From positions 62,001 through 126,000 of the forward strand of contig NZ_JAHKPN010000018.1 of the NCBI RefSeq assembly GCF_018860545.1: a stretch of DNA of 64,000 nucleotides, read 5' to 3'. Within the stretch, counting starts at the first letter, position 1; every line of letters starts with the position of its first letter. The position numbers and the translations under genes were made by a program. Below, piece by piece: positions 45,442 to 55,100 of the stretch. The notes beneath the pieces were generated by a model, which did no database searches, had not been told where the DNA came from, and saw only the letters and a list, made by a program, of their open reading frames with translations. This DNA comes from Winogradskyella psychrotolerans (lineage in GTDB: Bacteria; Bacteroidota; Bacteroidia; Flavobacteriales; Flavobacteriaceae).

Positions 45442-47285
45442 TTGTTAGGATGAAGGAAATATTACTTTTTACAACTGCAAAATCTGTGGATGATACTGTG
45501 CAGCGTCTTGGCGAGCTAGGTGTTTTAGATGTCAAGGAAATTAAAGTACCTAAAAGTGAAGCTATAACTAGTTTTCAAAAACAACTTGAGGCCATTGAAG
45601 CTGCTATCTTGCAATTAGAGCCTTATATATCTAAAAGTACTGAAGCTTTAAGAACTGTAGTATATAATATTAGTGATCCCAAGCAAATGGTAGATCGCAT
45701 ACTTAAAGCTAAAGCTTTTGAAAATGAATGCCAGAAACGATTAGACGTACTCAAAAAACAGTTAGATTGGTATAAGACTTGGGGTGAAAAAACTGTAGTG
45801 CAAGATTTTAAACAACTCGCGGATAAATCTATTTATTTACGGTTGTATAATGTTGATAAACAACTTGTATCACAATTACAGAAAGACCATGTGATAAGTA
45901 CTTTTGCAGAAAAAGACGGAAAAGTACCCATAGTCCTTTTCACAAGAGACGAAAATGAAACGCTTCCATTTAAAGAGGCGTTATTGCCCAAGGCGAGTTT
46001 TGAATCTATTTCAGAACAAATTTCTCGTAAGGAACGTCAATTAGAAGCGGTTGATGTATTCTTAGAAGACCAAGCACAAAGTCTATTGATTTTAGAAGAT
46101 TACAAAGATATGTTATCTGACCGCTTAGCTGTTGAGCAAACAACAGAAGGTATGGGTGATATTGAAGGAAAATGTAATTATCTTAAAGGCTATTTACCAA
46201 AAACAGAAGTTTCGGCATTTAAAGAAGCTGCCAAAGCTTATAATTGGGGATATAGTATTTCAGATCCAGAAAAACCTGAAGATGTTCCGGTTTATATTAA
46301 AAATCCAAAGTGGATTAGTACGATTGATCCTGTAATGAAGTTCATAGATATTGTACCAGGTTATAAAGAGGTCGATGTATCTATTTACTTTTTAATCGCT
46401 TTTGCGTTATTCTTTGCCATGTTAGTTGGTGACGCTGGCTATGGGCTAATATTTTTGCTATTAGTTTTAATTTTTAGAAAAAAACTACCAACGCAAGCCC
46501 GTGTTTTAGTAATGGTTTTGAGTATTTCAACCATTATTTGGGGAATTTTAAGTGGGACGTATTTTGGATCTTCAGAAATTGCCGAACTCCCTTTTTTTAA
46601 AATGTTAATTGTAGATAATATTTCTAGTTTTGGAGTTGATAATGTATCCTTTATGATGCACTTGTCGTTCTTAATTGGTGCGATTCATTTAACAATTGCA
46701 CATAGTGTAAGAGCAGTACAATTTATAAATTCCATAAGAGCACTCAGTCAATTAGGTTGGATTGCATTAGTATGGGGTTTATTTTTTGTCACCGAACAAT
46801 TAGTTTTAGGTATAGATATGCCTGAATGGGGACTTTGGCTTTTTGTTGCAGGTGGACTCTTAGTCGCTTTGTTTTCTGTAGAAAGTAAAAACTTTTTTAA
46901 AAGTATGCTTATTTCTATTGCGAATTTGCCGCTGAGCCTCATTAGTGGTTTTTCGGATATCGTGTCTTATGTACGTCTTTTTGCAGTGGGAATGGCAACA
47001 GCAGCGGTAGCCGCAAGTTTCAATACTATGATTTTGTCCTCAGGAATTGAAAATATGGGCATTCTCGAAATTTTATTTGCTGCCATAGCCTTGCTACTTG
47101 GTCATGGATTAAATATCGCTTTAGCACTAATGGCAGTCATGGTTCATGGCATACGTCTCAATATGCTTGAATTTGCAAGTCATTTAGGAGTTGATTTTTC
47201 AGGTGAAGCGTATAAACCTTTTAAATTAATAACATCAGATCGGTATTATAAATCGAAAGAAACAGAAATTTTGAAAACAATATAA
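45438..47285 (+). CDS. atpI (V-type): A/V-type ATPase membrane subunit I (a-type)
   Basis: A 615-residue subunit. The N-terminal ~290 residues form the cytoplasmic stator arm (helical, coiled-coil); the C-terminal half has seven or eight membrane helices (FLIAFALFFAMLVGDAGYG; ALALMAVMVHGIRLNMLEF). The Arg of HGIRLNMLEF corresponds to the essential arginine facing the ion ring, and GDAGYG and FxxY-KPF are typical of subunit I. The start overlaps D by 4 bp; an in-frame ATG at 45450 is also possible. Confidence 0.93.
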   Translation: MIVRMKEILLFTTAKSVDDTVQRLGELGVLDVKEIKVPKSEAITSFQKQLEAIEAAILQLEPYISKSTEALRTVVYNISDPKQMVDRILKAKAFENECQKRLDVLKKQLDWYKTWGEKTVVQDFKQLADKSIYLRLYNVDKQLVSQLQKDHVISTFAEKDGKVPIVLFTRDENETLPFKEALLPKASFESISEQISRKERQLEAVDVFLEDQAQSLLILEDYKDMLSDRLAVEQTTEGMGDIEGKCNYLKGYLPKTEVSAFKEAAKAYNWGYSISDPEKPEDVPVYIKNPKWISTIDPVMKFIDIVPGYKEVDVSIYFLIAFALFFAMLVGDAGYGLIFLLLVLIFRKKLPTQARVLVMVLSISTIIWGILSGTYFGSSEIAELPFFKMLIVDNISSFGVDNVSFMMHLSFLIGAIHLTIAHSVRAVQFINSIRALSQLGWIALVWGLFFVTEQLVLGIDMPEWGLWLFVAGGLLVALFSVESKNFFKSMLISIANLPLSLISGFSDIVSYVRLFAVGMATAAVAASFNTMILSSGIENMGILEILFAAIALLLGHGLNIALALMAVMVHGIRLNMLEFASHLGVDFSGEAYKPFKLITSDRYYKSKETEILKTI

Positions 47286-47317
47286 CTCAGTATTAAATCA
47301 TTTTAAAAATAATAAAT

Positions 47318-47785
47318 ATGACAGAAATAGCAATGGCTCAGACAGTTGTTAATGGATTAGGTGATATGGGAATGTCCCTAAGTATAGCAGCAATTGGATC
47401 GGCAATAGGAACAGGAATTGCAGGTATGGCCGCTATAGGTGCCTGGAAAAAGATGATTACTAGTGGACAAAAAGCAGCCACAGCAATGCTTATTTTTGTT
47501 GGAGCTCCATTATCTCAGGTGATCTATGGTATGATTTTAAAAAATGCGATTGCCGATGCAAATTTACCTGCAGAATCCTATGGTTGGCAAATTCTTATCG
47601 GTTTAATTGCTGGTGCAGCCATGGCGGGTTCAGCCATTTTTCAAGGCAAAACGGGAGCACGCGCTTGTGATGCTATTGCATCTGGTGCAAACGATACTGC
47701 AAAATATATTATGGTTATAGGTATTGTAGAAACAGTAGCTTTATTCGTTATGATATTTACGATGACTGGTTTACCAGGAAATTAA
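47318..47785 (+). CDS. atpK (V-type): A/V-type ATPase rotor ring subunit K, Na+-type ion site
   Basis: A 155-residue proteolipid with four membrane helices in two hairpins. Helix 2 has APLSQVIYG, the loop after helix 3 has IFQGKTGA, and helix 4 has IVETVALF. Compared from memory with Enterococcus hirae NtpK, these give Gln65, Gln110 and Glu139 of its sodium site, with Ser in place of Thr64. That suggests a sodium-coupled ring with one ion site per two hairpins. It is the last gene of the operon, followed by a terminator at 47806. Confidence 0.93.
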   Translation: MTEIAMAQTVVNGLGDMGMSLSIAAIGSAIGTGIAGMAAIGAWKKMITSGQKAATAMLIFVGAPLSQVIYGMILKNAIADANLPAESYGWQILIGLIAGAAMAGSAIFQGKTGARACDAIASGANDTAKYIMVIGIVETVALFVMIFTMTGLPGN

Positions 47786-47805
47786 TTTAGTTGATTTTGT
47801 TAACG

Positions 47806-47853
47806 GCACCAAGAACAATACAAATTGCAGTGTTGTTTTTGGTGCTTTTTTTT
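47806..47853 (+). terminator. Intrinsic terminator of the A/V-ATPase operon
   Basis: GCACCAAGAACAATAC (47806-47821) pairs with GTGTTGTTTTTGGTGC (47830-47845) over 16 bp with two wobble pairs, then a T-run. It lies 20 bp after the subunit K stop. Confidence 0.92.
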
Positions 47854-48291
47854 GCTTAGAATTTAGATTTTATATTGTAGATTGAACCTCTTGTTATATA
47901 CTAGATTTTATCCTCTTTATTGTTGATGTGACGGACCTATGAATACTTAATCATAATATTATGGGTTTCGTTAATAATTTGTGTTAATTTCACGTTATCA
48001 GTATTTTATGGAGTGTCTCTAATGTGTTTCTTTTATAAGCCGCTAAACTTAAATTTCTACATTTTGTAGAATAAAAAGCCTATAATGCTAATTTTTTTTA
48101 TAGCATTGCAATACGCTTTGTTATAAAAATTGAAGATGTAAAATTTATTTACGGAAATACTTCGGTTTTATTGAAAGAGTGTGTGTTAACTTAAATTTTT
48201 TGCAATAATGATATTAATATTAGTAGTCATATCGCATGAGTATTAAGAATGAAGTTTTTGAATTAATATAACCTTACTTTTAATAAAAATT
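47854..48291. other. Gene-free stretch after the ATPase operon
   Basis: About 440 bp of A+T-rich DNA. Two short hairpins are visible: TCTACA/TGTAGA at about 48055-48069 and AATGCTA/TAGCATT at about 48083-48107. No gene or convincing promoter is seen. Confidence 0.4.
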
Positions 48292-49089
48292 ATGAAGAGT
48301 TTTATCAGAAAATATGAGATTTGGATATTCTTAATATTAGGACCTATCACGAATGTTTTTTTTGTTCAAGCTAGGATTAATGGGTTGATTTCTAGTAGTG
48401 TATATAATACTGGGCGTTTTTGTATTTTACTATTTTTGTTAATTTGTATATTGAAAATTACGAAGGGAAATAAAGGGATTATAAATTTGTTTAAGCCTAT
48501 GTTGAACTGGAGAGTTCACCCCAAGTGGTACCTTTTGGTATTAGTTTTTCCCACAACAATAGGTGTCATAACACTATTGTTAAAAGCGTTCTACAATGAT
48601 GTTGAATATTCTACCTTTTTAAATGTAAATATCACCACATTTAGAGGATATGTGGCCAATCTAGTTTGGGCTTTTCTCGGAGAAGTAGTATGGGTGAGTT
48701 ATTGTATACGTGAATTGTCTAAAATTGTAAAACCATTCTATGCAAGCCAAATTATTGCTGTTTTTTGGACCTTATGGTTTATACCTATTATTCTGTTAGG
48801 TGAGGGAATATTTCCCGAAATTCCAATTTTACCTGCGTTAATATTCTTTATGGGAATTGCTGGTATGTGTGCTTTTATATATAAGCATACAAAAAGCGGT
48901 CTTTGCGTCCTTTTGTTACAATGTATGGTAAATTATACTGCAATATCCTTACCATTGATGCCAACATATGGTGGTGCGCCTACGTACACTGCGTTTGCGA
49001 CTATTTATTTTTTAACAATGTTGGCATTTTGGATCACTGAATATTTATTAACAATGAATAAAAATAAAAAGCTAATTCAGAGTAGTTGA
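48292..49089 (+). CDS. Multi-pass membrane protein, degenerate CPBP-protease-like
   Basis: A 265-residue protein with about seven membrane helices. The layout recalls CPBP (CAAX/bacteriocin-processing) proteases: a GEVVWVSYCIREL segment where EExxxR is expected, AVFWTLWFIPII where FxxxH-P is usual, and CVLLLQCMVNY in the position of HxxxN. The catalytic second Glu and both His appear replaced, so it is either an inactive relative or an unrelated protein. It is 29 bp upstream of the methyltransferase; the two may be one operon. Link to the NRPS genes is uncertain. Confidence 0.6.
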   Translation: MKSFIRKYEIWIFLILGPITNVFFVQARINGLISSSVYNTGRFCILLFLLICILKITKGNKGIINLFKPMLNWRVHPKWYLLVLVFPTTIGVITLLLKAFYNDVEYSTFLNVNITTFRGYVANLVWAFLGEVVWVSYCIRELSKIVKPFYASQIIAVFWTLWFIPIILLGEGIFPEIPILPALIFFMGIAGMCAFIYKHTKSGLCVLLLQCMVNYTAISLPLMPTYGGAPTYTAFATIYFLTMLAFWITEYLLTMNKNKKLIQSS

Positions 49090-49118
49090 ACTCTGGAATC
49101 ACAATTAAATTCTTATCT

Positions 49119-49976
49119 ATGAATATTAATTTGAAATCTAAAGTAATTGGAAAAATAGCGAGTATACTTGGTAGCTTTCTAATAATTTTAAGACCAAAAA
49201 AAGCTAAAGAACTATCCGAGTATAGAATGGCATTAGTCCATAATTACAAGAATATGTCGCTACAAGAAAGGCTGATGCGTAGTGCTTTAATAAAGAAGCT
49301 CGATAAAATAGACGACTATAGTGAAGTTGCTAAATTAAACAAGAATTTTTGGTCGAATAAAAAAGCCACAGAATTATTTGATAAGTTAGAAGAAGGTTTT
49401 CAAAATGATTTTCTGCCACACTGTTCTTTTATCTTTAAGATTCTTAAAGAAAAATTGTCCAAGGAGTCTGAATCATTTACCAGATTAGTAGAAATAGGCA
49501 CTGGAAATGGAGATGTATTGAATTATTTGTATTCAGAATTTCCGCAAATTGATCGTTTTATTGGTATTGATCTTAGTGTAGATCAAATTGAAATAAATAA
49601 AGCGAAATACAAAAACAATAAAAAACTCGAATTTGTGGCTTCAGATGCTATAGAATGGGTAAGGGAACATGGTGCTAGAAACACTATTTTTGTAACTTCC
49701 AGAGGGGTTTTGGAGTATTTTGAACCACAATTATTAGAGGAATTTTTAAATATGATTTATTCATTAGGTAATACTATTTTTATTGCTATTGAGCCTAACG
49801 GTAAAGATCATAACTTAGAAACAAATTTTAACTCTGAGCTTTATGGATATGAACCATCTTTTTCTCACAACTACCCATATCTTTTCAAAAAGTCAGGTTT
49901 TAGTATATGGCATTTTTCGCAACAACCATGGCATCAAGAAACTAATATGCAGACCTTTGTAATTGCTAAAAGCTAA
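49119..49976 (+). CDS. Class I SAM-dependent methyltransferase
   Basis: About 285 residues. An N-terminal helical region (residues 1-115) precedes a Rossmann-type domain with motif I LVEIGTGNGDVLNYL, the acidic end of strand 2 (FIGIDLSVDQIE), EFVASDAIEWV and a late FVTSRGVLEYFEP. The start at ATG 49119 was chosen over a TTG at 49086. Substrate is unknown. It lies ~2.1 kb before the NRPS-PKS gene and could be a tailoring enzyme, but intergenic gaps make this uncertain. Confidence 0.82.
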   Translation: MNINLKSKVIGKIASILGSFLIILRPKKAKELSEYRMALVHNYKNMSLQERLMRSALIKKLDKIDDYSEVAKLNKNFWSNKKATELFDKLEEGFQNDFLPHCSFIFKILKEKLSKESESFTRLVEIGTGNGDVLNYLYSEFPQIDRFIGIDLSVDQIEINKAKYKNNKKLEFVASDAIEWVREHGARNTIFVTSRGVLEYFEPQLLEEFLNMIYSLGNTIFIAIEPNGKDHNLETNFNSELYGYEPSFSHNYPYLFKKSGFSIWHFSQQPWHQETNMQTFVIAKS

Positions 49977-50122
49977 GTAATAGTATCTCGCTTTAAAAGT
50001 GAACAATTGAATATAATAAGAAAGCGTTTTTTATGGATTTGAAAACATACTATTAACATCATAAATACAGAGTAATATACTATTTGAAGAAACTCCAAAT
50101 TATTTAAACCTAAATTAAAAAA

Positions 50123-50560
50123 ATGAACACAACTATATACGATGCTTCTCATAAACTGGGTAATTCCGAAAAGGAGCGTATTGTAAATTTTATATTCACA
50201 CATTTAGAAGAATACGGAGATCCTAAAAGTGCAGTTAAAAAAGCTATTGATTACGCTGTTGGAGATCGTCCTAGCTTAGGTGGTCATGTCTTTATTATGG
50301 AAGAAGCAGATCAAATTATTGGTGCGGTAGTGATTAATAAAACCGGAATGGATGAATACATTCCAGAAAATATTTTAGTCTACATTGCGACTCACAAAGA
50401 TTATAGAAGAAAAGGGTTCGGAAAAAAAATAATGGAGTTTGCTATAAATAATTGTGATGGCAGTATTGCATTACATTGTGAAAAAGATAACCCAGCGAAA
50501 ATGCTATATGAAAAGCTTGGCTTTACCAATAAGTATTTAGAAATGCGATTAGAAAAGTAA
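50123..50560 (+). CDS. GNAT family N-acetyltransferase
   Basis: A 145-residue acetyltransferase with the acetyl-CoA binding motif A in THKDYRRKGFGKKIMEFAI (R-x-x-G-x-G) and the C-terminal MLYEKLGF typical of GNATs. It is 72 bp upstream of the racemase and in the same direction, so they may be co-transcribed. A GNAT beside an amino acid racemase could acetylate a D-amino acid or the cluster product (tailoring or self-protection); this is inference. Confidence 0.88.
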   Translation: MNTTIYDASHKLGNSEKERIVNFIFTHLEEYGDPKSAVKKAIDYAVGDRPSLGGHVFIMEEADQIIGAVVINKTGMDEYIPENILVYIATHKDYRRKGFGKKIMEFAINNCDGSIALHCEKDNPAKMLYEKLGFTNKYLEMRLEK

Positions 50561-50632
50561 AAGTCCAAGTCCCAAATGCGATACAGAATGTTGAGATATG
50601 TTTTCACTATTTATTAAAAGTCACAAGTTGCA

Positions 50633-51727
50633 ATGGCAGAGTTAATTATTCATTCAGAAAAAATAAAGGAAAACATACAATACTTAAGCCGTTATTTTAA
50701 AACGCATCATATTGAATGGAGCCTAGTTACTAAAATATTTTCAGGAGATAAAACGTTTATCGCAAATATCTTATCCGAAGACGTTATGGAATGTGTGACC
50801 TCAGTAAGCGACTCAAAATTAACTAGTTTAAGGTATCTTAAAAAAGTATTTCCTAATTTAGAAACCATCTATATCAATCCACCAGCGCTGTTGCGTGTAG
50901 ATGAAGTTATAGACTGTGCCGATATCTCATGTAATACATCTATTGCAACCATCAAAGCCCTTAACGTGTCTGCTAAGAAAAAAGAGGTCGTTCATAAAAT
51001 CATTATTATGATTGAGTTAGGTGAATTACGCGAGGGTATACATTTAGAAGATTTAGCCTCGTTTTATGAAGCAGTTCGTGATTTATCTCATATTGAAGTG
51101 GTTGGTGTTGGATCCAATTTAGGGTGTATGTTTGGTGTAGAGCCTACAGAAGAGAATCTTGCTCAACTTGCGTTAAGTAAAAGATTTATTTCTGAAACGT
51201 TTCATAAGGAATTAAAGTTTATTTCTGGTGGTACATCCATAACGTTGCCTTTATTAGAAAATGGCTTAGTACCAAAAGACATCAATCATTTTAGAGTAGG
51301 TGAAGCCGCTTTTTTAGGTATTTGTCCTTTAGAAGGGGAACAATTTAAAGACTTACACAAAGATACATTTGAACTCCATGCGAATATTATAGAGTTAATT
51401 GAAAAAAATATTGTCCCAGGAGGAGATGTATCTACGACTACTAAAACCTTGAAATCAGGAATCAAAGATAGAGAAAGGCCTCAAAGATCGTACAAAGCTA
51501 TCTTAGACTTTGGCTTATTGGATGTCGATAAGGATGATTTGGAAGCTGAAGATGATTTTCTATTTGTCGGTGCCACATCAGATATGGTAGTTATTGATAT
51601 TGGTAACAATCAAACGGCATCAGGCGGTGTTAAATATAGTGTAGGAGATAAAATTAAGTTTAGGCTGAACTATATCGGAGTAGCGCGTTTATTGAGTTCT
51701 AAATTTATTCATAAGATCTATGTCTAA
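50633..51727 (+). CDS. PLP-dependent ornithine/alanine racemase-family enzyme
   Basis: A 364-residue protein of the alanine racemase N-terminal fold type. The PLP Lys lies in LVTKIFSGD near residue 34, matching the VTKVFCGD motif of the ornithine racemase (Orr) branch. Other branch features are GVGSNLGC and SGGTSITLPLLENG followed by INHFRVGEAAFLG. It should interconvert L- and D- forms of an amino acid, probably a basic one such as ornithine or lysine if the branch assignment holds. Located just upstream of an NRPS-PKS whose modules have no epimerisation domain, it may supply a D-amino acid starter. Confidence 0.87.
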   Translation: MAELIIHSEKIKENIQYLSRYFKTHHIEWSLVTKIFSGDKTFIANILSEDVMECVTSVSDSKLTSLRYLKKVFPNLETIYINPPALLRVDEVIDCADISCNTSIATIKALNVSAKKKEVVHKIIIMIELGELREGIHLEDLASFYEAVRDLSHIEVVGVGSNLGCMFGVEPTEENLAQLALSKRFISETFHKELKFISGGTSITLPLLENGLVPKDINHFRVGEAAFLGICPLEGEQFKDLHKDTFELHANIIELIEKNIVPGGDVSTTTKTLKSGIKDRERPQRSYKAILDFGLLDVDKDDLEAEDDFLFVGATSDMVVIDIGNNQTASGGVKYSVGDKIKFRLNYIGVARLLSSKFIHKIYV

Positions 51728-51889
51728 AGGCTAGGCTCTCATGTCTTCTCTCTAATAAGGATCCTAACACCTAACTAAACAGATTAAAATACAGATACAT
51801 TGTTTCTCTAGATTGCTGTAAAACATACCCGGTGTTTATAAAAAAAGTTTATATTAGTGCTTTATTAGTCAGTAGGTTAAAAGATATTA

Positions 51890-51909
51890 TAATGATCATA
51901 TGATCATTA
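51890..51909. promoter_or_regulatory. 20-bp perfect palindrome, candidate operator
   Basis: TAATGATCATATGATCATTA reads identically on both strands. It lies ~198 bp before the NRPS-PKS start codon and fits the size of a dimeric regulator site. It is not followed by a T-run, so a terminator is unlikely. Confidence 0.55.
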
Positions 51910-52065
51910 GTAAATAATTTTAGTTGACACGAATCGAGAAGATGGTTATTTAACTGAGAAAAATGTTATATGGCTAAAATGTTTCGTCTAAATGAAATAA
52001 TAATCTTAATTTTATTCTATCCCTAATAAATCCCTCCATTTATAGATTAATTAAAATATAAGATT

Positions 52066-52083
52066 GAGTCAAGCGCTTGATTC
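52066..52083. promoter_or_regulatory. Start-proximal palindrome around TCAAGCGCTTGA
   Basis: The perfect 12-bp core TCAAGCGCTTGA (52069-52080) extends to an 18-bp near-palindrome with one mismatch on each side. It ends 23 bp before the ATG of the NRPS-PKS, so a bound repressor or an RNA hairpin could block expression. Confidence 0.5.
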
Positions 52084-52106
52084 TTAAAACGTTGTAATAT
52101 TATACT

Positions 52107-55100
52107 ATGGATTTAACCAAACCAGAGATAATTGAATTATTAGAGGAATTTAATACTACAAGTTCAGAGTTTCCTCATGATAATACAATTGTAGAAGTAT
52201 TTGTAAAACAAGCAAAGCATACGCCAAACAATGTCGCAGTTGTATTTGGTACAAAAGAGATTAGCTATAAAGCCTTAGATGCAATTTCTAATCAATTTGC
52301 AAAATACTTAATGGCCAATCACGATATCGGTTTAAACGATTTTGTGGGCTTAATGATTGAACGCAGTGAGTGGATTGTAATTAGTATTCTAGGTATACTC
52401 AAAGCAGGTGCTACCTATGTGCCTATTGATATAGATTCTCCTCAAGTTAGAAAAGATTTTATTAAAAATGATAGCAATTGTAAATTCACGGTTAACGATT
52501 CTATAATTCAAGATTTTATAGCTTCACAATCGCAATACGATACCGAAGCACTTTCAGATAATCGATCGACACCAAATGATCTTGCTTACATCATGTATAC
52601 CTCTGGTACTACAGGTAACCCAAAGGGGGTGATGATTAGACACATATCTGTAGTGAACCTCATAACTTTTCAAACTAGAAATTATGGTTTAGATAGTACA
52701 GATAAGATTTTACAATTTTCAAACTACTTTTTTGATGCCTCTATAGAGCAAATCTTTTTAGCAATATTAAATGGAGCAAGAACTATTATTGTAGATAAGC
52801 AGACTATTAAAGACTATACAATTTTAGATTTTATTGAAAAACATGAGATAACGCATTTAAATAGTACACCTAGTTATTTGGAAACGATTGCGGATTTATC
52901 TCAAATTAGGTCACTTAAAAGAATAGTAGCAGGAGGTGAGACCTGTTCCTTAAAATTAGCCCAAAAGCTGAGTCAAATTTGTGATTTTTATAATGCATAT
53001 GGACTGACTGAAACTACCGTAACGTCTACGCTCTATAAGTATTCATCAGACGATGATTACGGCAATTTGCTGCCAATAGGAAAAACGATACCTAATACAA
53101 AAGCTTATATACTATCTGAAGATTTAAAATTATTGCCAGTTGGCGCTACGGGAGATTTATACTTGTCTGGAAATGCATTGGCCAAAGGCTACTTAAATTT
53201 ACCAGAACTTTCTTCAAAAAGTTTTATAGAAAATCCATTTGAGCCTGAGAACTTAATGTATAGAACAGGAGATTTGGCAAAATGGTTGCCAGATGGGAAT
53301 ATCGAATTTATTGGTAGAAAGGACGACCAAGTTAAAATTGGAGGCTACCGATTAGAGCTTGGTGAAATTGAAGCTGCGATTCTCACACTTCCAAATATTA
53401 AGAGAGCTTGTGTTATTGCCAGTAATTATTTTGAAGAGGCAAAATTAGTTGCCTATATAGAATCTGAACATATAGAAAAAGATTCTAATAATATACGTCA
53501 GCAATTATCTGATATTCTACCTGCATACATGATACCTGCCCTCATTATGTGGGTGGACGATTTTCCGACAACAACTAATGGTAAAATTGATAAAAAAAAT
53601 CTGCCAAATCCTGAGTTCCAAAGACCAGCTGGCGCTCCTCCTTTAAAGAAGCCTAAAACTGACGCGGAGAAAGCCATCGCTAAGATATGGAGTGCTACCT
53701 TGCACATTCCACAAGTAGGTATTGATGATAACTTTTTTGAAATGGGAGGCAATTCACTCTTAACACAAAAAGTAGCCGCTTTAATAGCAGAGCGTCTTAA
53801 CCTAAAAGTACCTGTGACTAAGATGTATCAGTTCCCTACGATTTCTGGGTTAGCTAAATTTTTAGAGAAAGATCAAAATAAATCAAGGTTTTTAGGGGAA
53901 CAACGAAAGACTAAACGTCAAGCTAATAGTGATATCGCTATTATTGGAATGTCAGGACGATTTCCTGGTGCATCTACCATTGATGAACTTTGGGATGTTC
54001 TTAGAGAAGGTAAAGAGACCATATCATTTTTTACACCTGAAGAATTAGATAAAAGTATTCCAGAATCGATACGTAATAATCCACTTTATGTAGGTGCAAG
54101 AGGTATTGTGCCATCCGCAAAAACCTTTGATGCAAAATTCTTTGGACTCAATCCTAAATTGGCGTCAGCCATGGATCCTCAGCAACGGTTATTTTTAGAA
54201 ATATCTTGGGAAGCGCTAGAGCAGTCGGGATATCTTCCAAATCTCTATGATGGTAAAATAGGTGTGTTTGCAGGGGTATATACGAATACCTACTTCCTTC
54301 ATAACGTATTTCCGAACAAAGAATTGATGAATCAAATTGGCGAAGTACAAGCCAATACAACTAATGATAAAGACTATATTGCAACGCGTACAGCCTATCA
54401 TTTAAATCTAAAAGGGCCTGCTGTAAGTGTACATTCGGCTTGTTCTACATCATCATTAGCAATTGCACAGGCTGTAGAGTCTATTCGCAATGGCCAATGT
54501 GATCTGGCTTTGGCTGGTGGCTCTAGTGTTACTTCTCCGATGTACGGCGGTCACCTATATCAAGAAGGGTCAATGTTAAGTGCTAATGGACAATGCAGGT
54601 CGTTCGATGCTAACGGAACAGGGACCATGTTTTGTGATGGTGCAGGTGTAGTACTGCTTAAAAGTTTAGAAGATGCTGAACGCGATGGAGATATAATCCA
54701 TGGTGTAATTAAAGGTATTGGTGTTAATAATGATGGTAGCGATAAAGGGAGTTTTACAGCTCCGAGTGTTGAAGGTCAAGCTGGAGCCATAAATAGTGCG
54801 CTATTAGATGCAGATGTAAAACCATCACAGATAAGTTATATAGAAGCACATGGAACTGCAACTTCTTTAGGTGATCCGATTGAAATTGAAGGACTAAAGT
54901 TAGCTTTCGGAGAGCAAGATGCTAAAGGATATTGTGCTGTGGGGTCTATTAAAAGTAACATCGGGCATCTTACTGCAGCGGCAGGTGTTGCGGGAGTAAT
55001 TAAGACAACCTTAGCATTGAAGCATCGTCAAATTCCTGCTTCATTAGGATTTGAAAAACCTAACCCGTCTATAGATTTTGAAAATAGTCCGTTTTTTGTA

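Larger units (their letters stand above)
51728..52106. other. Upstream regulatory region of the NRPS-PKS genes
   Basis: A 379-bp gene-free stretch. It holds two palindromes annotated separately (51890-51909 and 52066-52083). A TTGACA at 51924-51929 is the only hexamer resembling a classic -35, without a clear matching downstream box. Confidence 0.45.

Noticed and set aside
47854..48291. tRNA or other structured RNA gene in the gaps
   Set aside because: No TTCGA arm, acceptor pairing or CCA end was seen in this or the other long gaps; only short hairpins are present.
52107..53640. First A domain as a fatty acyl-AMP ligase, as in MycA
   Set aside because: It has amino acid A-domain motifs (FDAS with Asp for the alpha-amino group, standard A3-A10 and NGKID) and the C-A linker remnant, which point to an amino acid substrate.
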